Origin: Peribacillus glennii
GTDB lineage: Bacteria; Bacillota; Bacilli; Bacillales; DSM-1321
DNA: 64,000 nucleotides
NCBI RefSeq assembly: GCF_003429105.1
Contig: NZ_QVTD01000001.1
Coordinates: 1 to 64,000, forward strand
Direction: 5' to 3'
Position numbers and translations under genes: made by a program
The notes under the pieces: generated by a model
Seen by the model: the letters and a program-made list of their open reading frames with translations, nothing else
The model's database searches: none
Told to the model about the DNA's origin: nothing
Part shown: in pieces, positions 56,197-64,000 of the stretch
Position numbering within the stretch: position 1 is the stretch's first letter
Layout: every line of letters starts with the position of its first letter

Positions 56197-57129
56197 TTAA
56201 TCCAACTTTGTATATTTTTTATCTATCTTTGCGACTAATGAATAATAAGTGTCTACCATATTACCTACATGCAGCTTTCCGATTTGGGTTAAAGCCTGGT
56301 AAGCTTCAAACTTATCCCAGCCCATTTCTTCCATCCACTTTATTAATTCAGAGTAGGCGATTCTTGCGGCATCTTCCATTGGACGGGCACTACCTACTAC
56401 CATATACTCTGAGTCACTTTCAATTCGAGGCCATTTAATCTCTTTGTTTTTAATTAATTCAAACTTTAACCTTACTCTTGCCGAGATTTCAAGCGCTACG
56501 CCACAAAGCTCTCCATCTCCTTGTCCAGCGTGAGCGTCGCCTGTAAAGAAGAAAGCCCCTTCTGTACGAACAGGAAGATATACCTTGTTTCCTGGTTTGG
56601 TATCAGGTACATCCATGTTCCCTCCATGATTAAATGGTGTTAATGCAGAGAGTGCTTCCACCTCTGGAGCTGTTCCAATGGTTCCTAGGAAAGGCCGCAA
56701 TGGAAAGTTAAGCTGATCATTGCAGCGAACCATGCCATCTTCAATTTTATAAATCCACACTTTCTCTGGAAGAGGGTCTTGGAGCATTGGTGTCAGATCA
56801 GTGGAAGTTAGGCCACCAAAACTTTCCTTCATGACACTTACAGCCCAGTCCCGGTCAGGTTCAATATCAATAATATGTACAACCAAGGTATCTCCAGGTT
56901 CTGCCCCGTCAATGTAGATAGGTCCTGTTTGCGGATTTAAATAATCCCCCAATATTTGGGATGGGAGATCTTTTTCACTGGTAATACGGTTTTCAAATGC
57001 ATCTTTTGTATAAATCTCTACAACTTCCCCTGGTTTTACATGAGCAATTGGCTCAAGATACTTTGAAAATACATAACTATGTTCTCCAGGCTGGATGATT
57101 TGTCTGACTTTTTCACTAACTTTTTCCAT
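56197..57129 (-). CDS. Acetamidase/formamidase family protein
   Basis: Hydrolyses short amides to ammonia and the carboxylic acid. The 310-residue protein has the FmdA/AmdA pattern: GPIYIDGAEPGDTLVVHIIDIE, RPFLGTIGTAPE, GGNMDVPDTKPGNKVYLPV and GDAHAGQGDGELCGVALE, the last holding the metal/active-site residues. Last gene of the five-gene transporter operon, starting 36 bases after the upstream ATPase, so the imported compound is probably an amide or urea-like molecule. Confidence 0.92.
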   Translation of the reverse strand: MEKVSEKVRQIIQPGEHSYVFSKYLEPIAHVKPGEVVEIYTKDAFENRITSEKDLPSQILGDYLNPQTGPIYIDGAEPGDTLVVHIIDIEPDRDWAVSVMKESFGGLTSTDLTPMLQDPLPEKVWIYKIEDGMVRCNDQLNFPLRPFLGTIGTAPEVEALSALTPFNHGGNMDVPDTKPGNKVYLPVRTEGAFFFTGDAHAGQGDGELCGVALEISARVRLKFELIKNKEIKWPRIESDSEYMVVGSARPMEDAARIAYSELIKWMEEMGWDKFEAYQALTQIGKLHVGNMVDTYYSLVAKIDKKYTKLD

Positions 57130-57165
57130 ATGATCTCCTCCATATCAATCTATTTTATTAGGCGA

Positions 57166-57864
57166 TTAAACTGCCAAATACCTCTTTAAGATTTCATAAT
57201 TTTTGACCTCTTCGTTTTGAATTTCTCCAACAATTGTCCCTTTATCCATTGCATAGCAGCGCTGAGACATTTGTTGAATTAATCCTATATGCTGTTCTAC
57301 AAACAAAACAGTTAGTCCGAGGTCTTGATTGATTTTTGTTATTATGTCACTAATATGGTGAACAATATTTGGCTGTATTCCCTCGGTCGGCTCATCGAGT
57401 ACTAATAAATCGGGATTCCCTACAAGGGCCCTGCTTATAGCTAAAGCTGCCTGTTCTCCTCCACTTAATGTGCCAGCTTTTTGCTTCTTTCTTTCTCGTA
57501 ACCGTGGAAAATAATCATAGACTAAATTGAAATCAAGATTTGATTTCTTTTTATTAATTAATTGGCCAGTCATCAAATTCTCTTCCACAGTAAGAGTTGG
57601 GAAGACCCCATGTCCTTGAGGAACATAGCCGATTCCACTCCATGCTCTTTCATGTGCTTTCACATTGGTAATGTCTTGTTCTTTGAAAAAAATAGAGCCT
57701 TCCTTGTTAGGTAAGATACCCACCAATGTTTTTACAAAGGTGCTTTTGCCAATACCGTTTCGTCCAATGATTGATACGATTTCACCTTTTTCAATTTCAA
57801 TATTAAAATCACGAACAACAATAACTTTTCCATATCCTGAAACAATATTATTGACTTTTAAAAT
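57166..57864 (-). CDS. Branched-chain/urea-type ABC transporter ATP-binding protein (UrtE/LivF-like), possible ATT start
   Basis: A 232-residue ATPase: Walker A GRNGIGKST, signature LSGGEQAALAISRAL, Walker B LLVLDEPTEGIQPN, H-loop FVEQHIGLI. The EGIQPN form is typical of UrtE/FmdF. The GTG at 57873 lies inside an extended match to the anti-Shine-Dalgarno complement (AAGGGGGTGATC), so it is unlikely to be used. The ATT at 57862-57864, eight bases after the G-run, would give the family-like start (M)LKVNNIV. Second-to-last gene of the operon. Confidence 0.9.
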   Translation of the reverse strand: MLKVNNIVSGYGKVIVVRDFNIEIEKGEIVSIIGRNGIGKSTFVKTLVGILPNKEGSIFFKEQDITNVKAHERAWSGIGYVPQGHGVFPTLTVEENLMTGQLINKKKSNLDFNLVYDYFPRLRERKKQKAGTLSGGEQAALAISRALVGNPDLLVLDEPTEGIQPNIVHHISDIITKINQDLGLTVLFVEQHIGLIQQMSQRCYAMDKGTIVGEIQNEEVKNYEILKRYLAV

Positions 57865-57884
57865 GGCGATCACCCCCTTAAAGT

Positions 57885-58622
57885 TTAAGAATTGCCTAGA
57901 TATATATCTACGACATCCTGATTCGCTTCTATCTCTTCAATAGTGCCTTCAGCAAATTTTTTACCTAAATGTAATACCGTGACCTTCTCCGCAATTTTTC
58001 TAACAAAATCCATATCATGGTCGATAAAAAGGATTGTAACTCCCTCACGGTTTAATTTCTGGACTAGCTCTGCGGTAAACTCAGTTTCAGTCGGCCCCAT
58101 TCCTGCGGCTGGTTCATCCAATAATAAGAGCTCTGGTTTACTTGCTAAGGACATTCCGATTTCTAGCCATTGCTGTTGTCCATGTGATAAGTTATTGACG
58201 ATTTCATACTTTAAATGGATAATGTCTAAAAATCTTAAGAGATTATCAATCTCTTCATCTCGTTCAGAGGATTTCATATGTTTCTGTGCTGAAATTCTCA
58301 TGTTATCGTAAACAGAAAGTTCTCCAAATACCCCTGGAACCTGCATTTTAATGCTCAATCCCAAATTTGCCCTGTCCCAGTTTTTCATTTTGGTAATGTT
58401 TTTTCCATTATAGAAAACCTCTCCTACCGTTGGTTCATAAACGCCCATGATCATTTTGAATATCGTGCTTTTCCCAGCTCCATTGGGACCAATTAAACAG
58501 TGAAGTTCTCCCTTTTTTATGGATAAATCGATATTATCTACAGCTTTAAGACCACCAAAATGCTTTCCGACTCCCTTTAAGGTAAGAATAGCATCACTCT
58601 TCTCAACCAATCCTTTGCTCAT
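57885..58622 (-). CDS. Branched-chain/urea-type ABC transporter ATP-binding protein (UrtD/LivG-like)
   Basis: A 245-residue ATPase: Walker A GPNGAGKST, Q-loop and IKMQVPGVFGELSV typical of UrtD, signature LSHGQQQWLEIGMSL, Walker B LLLLDEPAAGMGPTE and H-loop FIDHDMDFV. The ATG overlaps the stop of the upstream permease gene by four bases (ATGA). Works as a pair with the UrtE-like ATPase. Confidence 0.93.
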   Translation of the reverse strand: MSKGLVEKSDAILTLKGVGKHFGGLKAVDNIDLSIKKGELHCLIGPNGAGKSTIFKMIMGVYEPTVGEVFYNGKNITKMKNWDRANLGLSIKMQVPGVFGELSVYDNMRISAQKHMKSSERDEEIDNLLRFLDIIHLKYEIVNNLSHGQQQWLEIGMSLASKPELLLLDEPAAGMGPTETEFTAELVQKLNREGVTILFIDHDMDFVRKIAEKVTVLHLGKKFAEGTIEEIEANQDVVDIYLGNS

Positions 58623-59653
58623 GTAAACTCTCCTTCTGCTTTAACTTGGGTTGCTTTCTTCCTATTAAAAAATAAATTGTCACCTAACTTAAATAAGGAA
58701 ACAATGATTCCTTCTGGTACGAAAAGAATTACTAGAATCAAAGCAGCCCCTAGAATTACTAGAGCATACTCATTTCCACTTGCAGAAAGGGTTTGTGAAA
58801 ACCAATAATAGATGAAAGTGAAAATCATCGCGGCTGTAAGGTTCTTTCTTCCGCCTGCAGCGGCAAGTACCACCGGAAGAGTTGCAGCAGTTAATCCAGC
58901 TGCGGAAGGAGTCATATATCCTCCCCAAGTGGCATACAGAATCCCACTTAGCGATGCTAAAGCTCCTCCTAATGCAAAAATAAGGGTTTGAAAACGTGGC
59001 ACATTGTAGCCAAGCAACTTAGTTCTTTCTCGGTTTTCCCGAATAGCAATAGCCGTGTAGCCAAAACGTGAGACAACAAAAAGTCTTAGTCCGATATAGA
59101 CCACTAGTAGAACAATTAAAATAAAGTAATAAAAATTAACATCCGCTAGAGCGAAAGATCCAAGCGAAATGGTAGGAATCCCATTGATTCCGTTATACCC
59201 ACCAAGCCCGACAGTCCCGATCTTCCATTGAGATCCTGCTGTCTGAGCCATAAACGTCTCTAAGCTCACGGTTATACACAGCGTAATTAACCCTACAAAT
59301 ACATCGTTGATTCCCCCATAAAACATAAAGTAACCGATTATTCCAGCAACTAGGCCGCCAACAAGTACCCCAAGCAACAATCCAATAGGGGTTATTGTTG
59401 AAATACCGCTATTCATGGTAAAAATGGCATAAAAATATCCACCAACTCCAAAAAATGCAGCCTGCCCGAAGCTGAAAATTCCACCATATCCCCAAATTAG
59501 CGATAAACTTAGCGTTAGAAAGACCATGGAAATAAAATAAGATAGATTTAAAATCTGATAAGGCGTTACGAATAACGGATATATAAAAAGAAACAAAAAT
59601 AACCCAATGCCTATTACATTTTCTGTATTTAATTTCATTTTTAAATTTCTCAT
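58619..59653 (-). CDS. Branched-chain/urea-type ABC transporter permease (UrtC/LivM-like)
   Basis: A 344-residue permease with eight to ten helices. Landmarks: LIWGYGGIFSFGQAAFFGVGGYFYAI, SRFGYTAIAIRENRERTKLLGYNV (coupling loop to the ATPases) and the C-terminal FVPEGIIVSLFKLGD. ATG at 59653 is two bases after the UrtB-like stop; an upstream GTG at 59671 would overlap that gene. Confidence 0.93.
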   Translation of the reverse strand: MRNLKMKLNTENVIGIGLFLFLFIYPLFVTPYQILNLSYFISMVFLTLSLSLIWGYGGIFSFGQAAFFGVGGYFYAIFTMNSGISTITPIGLLLGVLVGGLVAGIIGYFMFYGGINDVFVGLITLCITVSLETFMAQTAGSQWKIGTVGLGGYNGINGIPTISLGSFALADVNFYYFILIVLLVVYIGLRLFVVSRFGYTAIAIRENRERTKLLGYNVPRFQTLIFALGGALASLSGILYATWGGYMTPSAAGLTAATLPVVLAAAGGRKNLTAAMIFTFIYYWFSQTLSASGNEYALVILGAALILVILFVPEGIIVSLFKLGDNLFFNRKKATQVKAEGEFT

Positions 59654-59654
59654 A

Positions 59655-60530
59655 TCAAATCCCACGCCCACGCATTAATTTTTTTTCAACCAGACCCGAG
59701 AAACCTAGAGGCAATAATCGAATAACAATGATGGCAACAACAAGGAGGCCAAGCCTTCCATAAAAAGTTCCCCATAAAATGTCTAAGATGCTATTCACAA
59801 CGCCAAGAACACCGCCAGATAACGAGGTGCCAATTAATGGATTTGCACCCCCGACAATTACGGTAACGAAGCTTGGCATTAGAAAAGCTGATCCAAATGT
59901 CGGGGAAACGGCCATTGTCGGAGCGTATAAACCACCAGTAAGACCCGCTAAAGCAGCACCTAGCATAAAAGTCAGGGAATACATTTTATTGGTATTGATC
60001 CCCATTGTATTTGCGATATCATGCTTTTGCATGGTGGCTCTTGAATATAGGCCGAATTTGGTATGCATAAATAACCAATAGATGATCCCTAACATAACTA
60101 TGGCGATGAAAAAGAGTAGGATGCGGTATGTAGAATAAGTAGCACCAGCAATAGAAATAGATCCTAAAGGAGTAGAGGATCCTTCCAGTGAAGGACCGAA
60201 TATAATTAAAATCCCTTGGCTTAAAATCATACTGATTCCCCATGTCACTACTACGGAATCCAAGGTTCTTCCATATAAACGGTTAATGATTAAACGATCG
60301 ACAATAAGACCAAAGACTCCTACACCTGCTGCGGCCAATAATATTGCTAGAGGAAGAGGAACGCCTGAAGCAGTAGCTAAGGTTGTAATATAAGCACCTA
60401 GCATAATGAATTCCCCATGCGCTAAGTTAATAATTCCCATCATTCCAAAAATAATGGCAAGACCAACTGCAGAGAGAATTAAAAAAGAAAAATTATTCAT
60501 AAACTGATAAATCAATTCAAATATAGCCAT
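59655..60530 (-). CDS. Branched-chain/urea-type ABC transporter permease (UrtB/LivH-like)
   Basis: A 291-residue permease with about eight helices. Features: MMGIINLAHGEFIMLGAYITT, TKFGLYSRATMQKHDIANTMGINTNKMY (coupling loop) and MPSFVTVIVGGANPLIGTSLSGG. ATG at 60530 follows AGGAGG. Pairs with the UrtC-like permease to form the membrane channel. Confidence 0.93.
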   Translation of the reverse strand: MAIFELIYQFMNNFSFLILSAVGLAIIFGMMGIINLAHGEFIMLGAYITTLATASGVPLPLAILLAAAGVGVFGLIVDRLIINRLYGRTLDSVVVTWGISMILSQGILIIFGPSLEGSSTPLGSISIAGATYSTYRILLFFIAIVMLGIIYWLFMHTKFGLYSRATMQKHDIANTMGINTNKMYSLTFMLGAALAGLTGGLYAPTMAVSPTFGSAFLMPSFVTVIVGGANPLIGTSLSGGVLGVVNSILDILWGTFYGRLGLLVVAIIVIRLLPLGFSGLVEKKLMRGRGI

Positions 60531-60615
60531 ATAAAACCTCCTAATTAATTTAGGGGCTGGGGAAACTAAAGAGGGGGTCTAGCGCAAACTCCCTCTTTAA
60601 TTGCCAACCAATCCT

Positions 60616-61896
60616 TTAGTCCAATGGAGTATATTGCTTAAATTCGTCTTTCTTAGTTAGATCCACTCCCTTTTCTTTAGAGAGCCAATCGGGTACAACC
60701 GCTTCCCATTGTTGTGGGAAGGTAATTTTATGCTCCTTATCTGCATAAGCAAGGTATACATTTCTCACAGCATGATGTGTTGCTGGATCAATCTTGGCAG
60801 TTCCAGCTGGACCGTCATAGCTTATGCCGGTTTCCAGTGCGTCAATAACAGCCTCAACTTCAGTTGTTCCTGCCTTTTCTACAGCTTCAGCCCATAGCAT
60901 TACTCCTGTATATTGGGTTTCCGCTTCCATACCCACGTATTTATCATCGGGGAATTTCTTATAAAACTTGTCAACAAACTCCTTTGCACTTGGCAGGATA
61001 TCGCCTAACTCTTCCATAAATGTAACTGTTACATACATGTTCGCTAACGAAGGAGGATCAAATCTCTTATGTTCATATGCTTGCGCCATATTTACGGTTG
61101 TGGCCATTGGAAGTTTAGTGTTTCCTGACTTTGCCCATTGTCCATAGAATGAGGATTGCTCTTGTCCTACCAATAATGTCACAAGCACATCTGGATCTGC
61201 CGCCTTTATTCGGCTGATTGTACTAGCAAATTGTGAAACTCCAAGTGGGATAAATTCCTCACCAACAATTTCACCGCCTAGTCTTTCTGTTTCAGTTCGC
61301 ACCCAATCGGCTGAAATTTGACCAAAGTTATAATCGGCAGCAATTGTATATACCTTTGGACCATATTTTTTAATAACAGCTTCCATTAATGTTCCTATTT
61401 GGTGATCAGGAATAGCTCCGGTGTTAAATGAGTATTTACTAGCTACTCCACCTTCATATTGGTTATTGTAAAAATAGAGCATTTTGTTTTTTTCCATAAT
61501 TGGTCGAATGGCTTCGCGTGATGCACTTGAAAAACCACCCATAACAACATCGACTTGATCTTCTAAAATTACCTTTCTAGCCATTTCCTGAAAACGTTTA
61601 TTATCTGATTGTGTATCTGGTGCAACAATTTCCACCTGACGACCTAATAAACCGCCATTGTTATTAATTTCTTCAACAGCTAACTGTGCAGCGTGTAATT
61701 TTTGAATACCCACTAGGGAAAAATCTCCTGATTGATCTTCAAGAATCCCTATTTTGATAGGTGCATCTTTTTTACTCCCGCCTGCGCCAGATCCAGTAGA
61801 TGTTTCAGCACTTTGACAAGCTGATAACAATAACATGAAAATCATAGTTAGTATTAGACCTATGTAATTTTTGGTTTTCTTTTTAGTTAAATGCAT
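60616..61896 (-). CDS. Urea/short-chain-amide ABC transporter substrate-binding lipoprotein (UrtA/FmdD-like)
   Basis: A 426-residue lipoprotein with lipobox LLLSACQS. The mature protein is a Leu/Ile/Val-binding-fold protein of the UrtA/AmiC branch: IKIGILEDQSGDFSLVGIQKLHAAQLAVEEIN, FSSASREAIRPIMEKNKMLYFYNNQYEGG and ITFPQQWEAVVPDWLSKEKG near the end. UrtA binds urea, FmdD and AmiC bind short amides; the exact ligand is open. It leads the six-gene operon ending in the amidase. Three FadR-like palindromes lie in its leader. Confidence 0.93.
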   Translation of the reverse strand: MHLTKKKTKNYIGLILTMIFMLLLSACQSAETSTGSGAGGSKKDAPIKIGILEDQSGDFSLVGIQKLHAAQLAVEEINNNGGLLGRQVEIVAPDTQSDNKRFQEMARKVILEDQVDVVMGGFSSASREAIRPIMEKNKMLYFYNNQYEGGVASKYSFNTGAIPDHQIGTLMEAVIKKYGPKVYTIAADYNFGQISADWVRTETERLGGEIVGEEFIPLGVSQFASTISRIKAADPDVLVTLLVGQEQSSFYGQWAKSGNTKLPMATTVNMAQAYEHKRFDPPSLANMYVTVTFMEELGDILPSAKEFVDKFYKKFPDDKYVGMEAETQYTGVMLWAEAVEKAGTTEVEAVIDALETGISYDGPAGTAKIDPATHHAVRNVYLAYADKEHKITFPQQWEAVVPDWLSKEKGVDLTKKDEFKQYTPLD

Positions 61897-61935
61897 ATTT
61901 ACCTCCCTAAGAATCCTTTTTTTTATTTTGGTCAG

Positions 61936-61948
61936 TTGGTCTGACCAG
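61936..61948 (-). promoter_or_regulatory. GntR/FadR-type operator 1
   Basis: TTGGTCTGACCAG, a near-perfect palindrome 40 bases before the binding-protein start; an extra half-site TTGGTCAG abuts it at 61928-61935. Confidence 0.65.
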
Positions 61949-61999
61949 AGGAAATCTCTTAACTAATTCTACTGAAAGTCAACATTAATCATTGGACTA

Positions 62000-62012
62000 T
62001 TGGTCAGACCAA
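62000..62012 (-). promoter_or_regulatory. GntR/FadR-type operator 2
   Basis: TTGGTCAGACCAA, a perfect palindrome around its central base, the best of the three sites. Likely bound by the FCD-type GntR regulator encoded at 48672-49415. Confidence 0.7.
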
Positions 62013-62046
62013 AGGCATTGCAATTATCCCTTTTTTACTTGGATTG

Positions 62047-62059
62047 ATGGTCAGACCAA
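62047..62059 (-). promoter_or_regulatory. GntR/FadR-type operator 3
   Basis: ATGGTCAGACCAA, a third copy 47 bases from operator 2. Three sites suggest looping or cooperative repression. Confidence 0.65.
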
Positions 62060-62568
62060 AAGACTTATACTATCACACACCTTCCTTCTTGTTTATGTTT
62101 TTATTTAAATTAAATCGCTAACTATATTGTGTATATTCTATATATAATAAATATTTTGAAAATTTAATCATATTATCTATAAAGTTTTTCTGTGTGTCAA
62201 GTCAATTTAATCTCTTTTTCTTTTTTATATAGGATTTTATGGGAAATTTTAAAAATTAAATTTTTAAAGGTTATTATAAACATGTTTATAGAAATGAATG
62301 TTTTATGTATTTTTTATGTATGATTAGTCACAGGCTTTCACATATCAAGATTAATTCCATTAAGTTGTCAGATTTTCTAACTAAAATAATAAATAAAAAA
62401 ACTTATTGAAGGGTCCCTGCAAAATTCAAGTTAAAATATTGCATAAAAGTAGTTTTACTATCGAACAGTTGTAGACGAACTAAAAAGAGCATATTTTCAC
62501 ACCCTTAAATGAATGGAAAACATGCTTTTTATCTGTTATGACTCTTGATTTCCTACATCGTATAATTA
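62060..62568. other. AT-rich intergenic region
   Basis: About 500 AT-rich bases upstream of the ABC operon. It contains an isolated terminator-like hairpin and no supported gene. Confidence 0.5.
62488..62530 (+). terminator. Isolated terminator-like hairpin
   Basis: Imperfect stem AGCATATTTTC / GGAAAACATGCT followed by TTTTT. No intact gene precedes it, so it may be left over from lost genes. Confidence 0.5.
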
Positions 62569-62733
62569 TTACACCTGCTTTAATTTTTCTTGAAGAATAA
62601 TTTCACATTTCCATTCCTCAAATCGACCCACGTTTGGCACAAATCCCTTTTGATAAATAAGAGGATTTACTTTTCGCATCTCCTCCACTATCTCTGAACT
62701 TCTTCCTATAACTTTAGCTAGCCCATAACCCTC
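62569..62733 (-). pseudogene. C-terminal remnant of an unidentified gene
   Basis: A 54-codon open stretch with coding-like composition (GYGLAKVIGRSSEIVEEM, KGFVPNVGRFEEWKCEIIL) ends in TAA at 62569-62571. A stop lies just upstream of it in frame, and it has no start codon with a ribosome binding site. I cannot name the parent family. Confidence 0.4.
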
Positions 62734-63035
62734 TTATGGATAGATATAGTATGTTTCATCTCAAAAAGCTGTATGATGGATTCATGGCATTGATCATTTT
62801 AAATCTCCATGCTAACATAGATCCATTCGATTAACAGCTGCGATAATTTAAAAGTATTATTCCAATAAATTATTATTAATATTACATAATACTAAAAATA
62901 TAAATTTTACATTTTTTTATAATCGACCTGACTGGAACACTTCCCAATAATTGCTCATTATATTTTACGTCCTATGAATAGTCCTTAATTAATTTGATTT
63001 GGGTGAATTTTGAAATTCAATGTTTTTAAATCTTT
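62734..63035. other. AT-rich region without a gene
   Basis: About 300 bases of very AT-rich DNA. Nothing supported. Confidence 0.5.
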
Positions 63036-63158
63036 TTATTTCCATCTTCCTGAATCATTTCGGGATAACGAAGACATAGAATCGTTCACTGTTTGCAGTT
63101 CCTCAACTTTTCGCCGAAGCTCTTCCTCACGCCTTTTTAAGTCTTGTTCTCTCGACAC
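63036..63158 (-). CDS. Small coiled-coil protein (40 aa)
   Basis: A 40-residue charged helical peptide, SREQDLKRREEELRRKVEEL at its N-terminus, starting with GTG at 63158 closely behind AGGTGGAGGAAC. The heptad-like pattern of Leu/Val suggests a short coiled coil. Not a recognised family, but the ribosome binding site and composition support it. A longer open frame on the opposite strand is its shadow. Confidence 0.55.
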   Translation of the reverse strand: MSREQDLKRREEELRRKVEELQTVNDSMSSLSRNDSGRWK

Positions 63159-63612
63159 GTTCCTCCACCTCCATATTCCAGAATTAATATATTTCCTAAT
63201 TCTATTTCAACACAGAACTGTAAATATCTCTTTTTGGAAAATATCAAATTTATTAAGCATTTCATTAAAATTAAAGACTAAATTGACCGCATTATCCAAA
63301 ACGGAGTGCTTATTCCATTAATGCCCCCTTTAGTGTAAGTACATCTTTTCACATTTAATCAAACTTAAACTTAAAACGTACAAGTTTAGCTTATCAAAAA
63401 CGTTTCATATAGTCCTTTTTCGTTGGGCACATGAAACTGGACATATTTTAAAGAATCCAGTTGCAAAAATATATTATGTCTTATAGTTTGAATACTGTAT
63501 TTTTAACTTTGGTAATGAAAATAAGCCAAAAATATGCAACACTGTATAAAAAGCTGCATAATAACGGCACTAAGGATTTTATACGTTATAGAAGTACATT
63601 AACAGAGCCTTT
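63159..63612. other. AT-rich intergenic region
   Basis: About 450 bases with no ribosome-binding-site-supported frame, repeat or RNA gene seen. Confidence 0.5.
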
Positions 63613-64000
63613 CTAATTAAAAATTATAGGAAAAGTAAATGTAACGAAAGCTGCCCAAAGTCCGTAGACCGGCAAATACTTAGTAACGGCATCTTGGATG
63701 GGTGAAGGTCCGGATTTGTGATGTAGAAAACGCATATAGGAGAGCATAATCCAAACCAGATTTACCCAGATAAGTATGTTTACTCATAAAACAGCAAGTC
63801 TATTATGCGTAATCCCATAAGAAGAAAGCCTGAACACGATGGCTGACAAAGCCACACTGTCAATGATAAGCGCAAGAACAATTAAGAAAAAATTTATATA
63901 ATCTCAAATGTTCTTTTTCTCGTCAGAGTCGCTCTCGATAATGGAAAATATGGTAACGGCCAATACAACAGGGAGTATTCCGTTGAAGGCTATCAGGAAA
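63613..64000 (-). pseudogene. Multi-pass membrane protein gene with two in-frame TGA codons, 5' part outside window
   Basis: One frame continues from the right edge to a TAG at 63613. It reads as a membrane protein (IAFNGILPVVLAVTIFSI; FFLIVLALIIDSVALSAIVF; VNILIWVNLVWIMLSY; KYLPVYGLWAAFVTFTFP), reminiscent of DUF4153-type Bacillus membrane proteins (from RLSSYGITHNRLAVL). It is interrupted by TGA at 63904-63906 and at 63784-63786, the latter where Gly would be expected. No frameshift seen in this part. Confidence 0.7.

Noticed and set aside
63010..63321. Plus-strand 103-codon frame
   Set aside because: Ser/Phe-rich shadow of the small coiled-coil gene on the minus strand at 63036-63158.

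Overview
The window looks like chromosomal DNA of a low-to-moderate GC, endospore-forming Bacillaceae species. Supporting signs are strong AGGAGG-type ribosome binding sites, frequent GTG and TTG starts, a Spo0E-like peptide, a DUF3243 (YmfJ-like) protein, HelD, TenA/ThiW behind TPP riboswitches, a NiaP-type transporter, an OpuC-type osmoprotectant transporter and a PaiA acetyltransferase. I found no rRNA, tRNA, CRISPR array, complete insertion sequence or prophage.

Layout. 1-9.7 kb (mostly minus strand): end of a Gly/Gln/Tyr-rich repeat protein, a DUF3243 protein, a MurE-like ligase with altered signature motifs, a subtilisin-family pseudogene with two in-frame TGA codons, the overlapping cyanophycin pair cphB-cphA, and an M42 aminopeptidase. 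9.8-13.5 kb: small membrane proteins, a BI-1 family protein, a thioesterase, a CwlK-like peptidase, an SGNH hydrolase and a Spo0E-like peptide. 13.7-15.4 kb: two tandem TPP riboswitches, each followed by a terminator, controlling tenA-thiW and a decayed thiD remnant. 15.5-33 kb: housekeeping and accessory genes (niaP-type transporter, GGDEF/EAL protein, helD, aldehyde dehydrogenase with promoter and cre-like site, M29 aminopeptidase, polar amino acid ABC transporter, flavin monooxygenase-like protein, CwlO-like hydrolase). 33-46 kb: CPBP protease, chemotaxis receptor, orphan LytTR regulator, a two-gene OpuC system, a MarR-paiA unit with an internally deleted paiB, and a PsiE protein, with long non-coding stretches.

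46.9-62.1 kb is the most distinctive region, a nitrogen/carbon scavenging cluster. It has an NCS1 permease, a small Cys-pair protein and a GntR/FCD regulator on the plus strand. On the minus strand is an iron-dependent alcohol dehydrogenase, an MmsA-type semialdehyde dehydrogenase and a double-nitrilase gene, led by a clear sigma-54 promoter with two direct repeats 31 bp apart. Next to it is a CBS-PAS-AAA-Fis sigma-54 activator. A second minus-strand operon encodes a Urt/Fmd-like five-part ABC transporter and an acetamidase/formamidase, with three FadR-like palindromes in its leader. Together they suggest import of a small amide, ureide or nitrile-like compound, release of its nitrogen, and oxidation of the carbon skeleton through a semialdehyde to an acyl-CoA. 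The substrate is not known from sequence.

A recurring theme is gene decay: subtilase, thiD, an EAL gene, paiB and a membrane protein at the right edge. Three intact genes have their best-placed ribosome binding site in front of ATA or ATT rather than a standard start codon.
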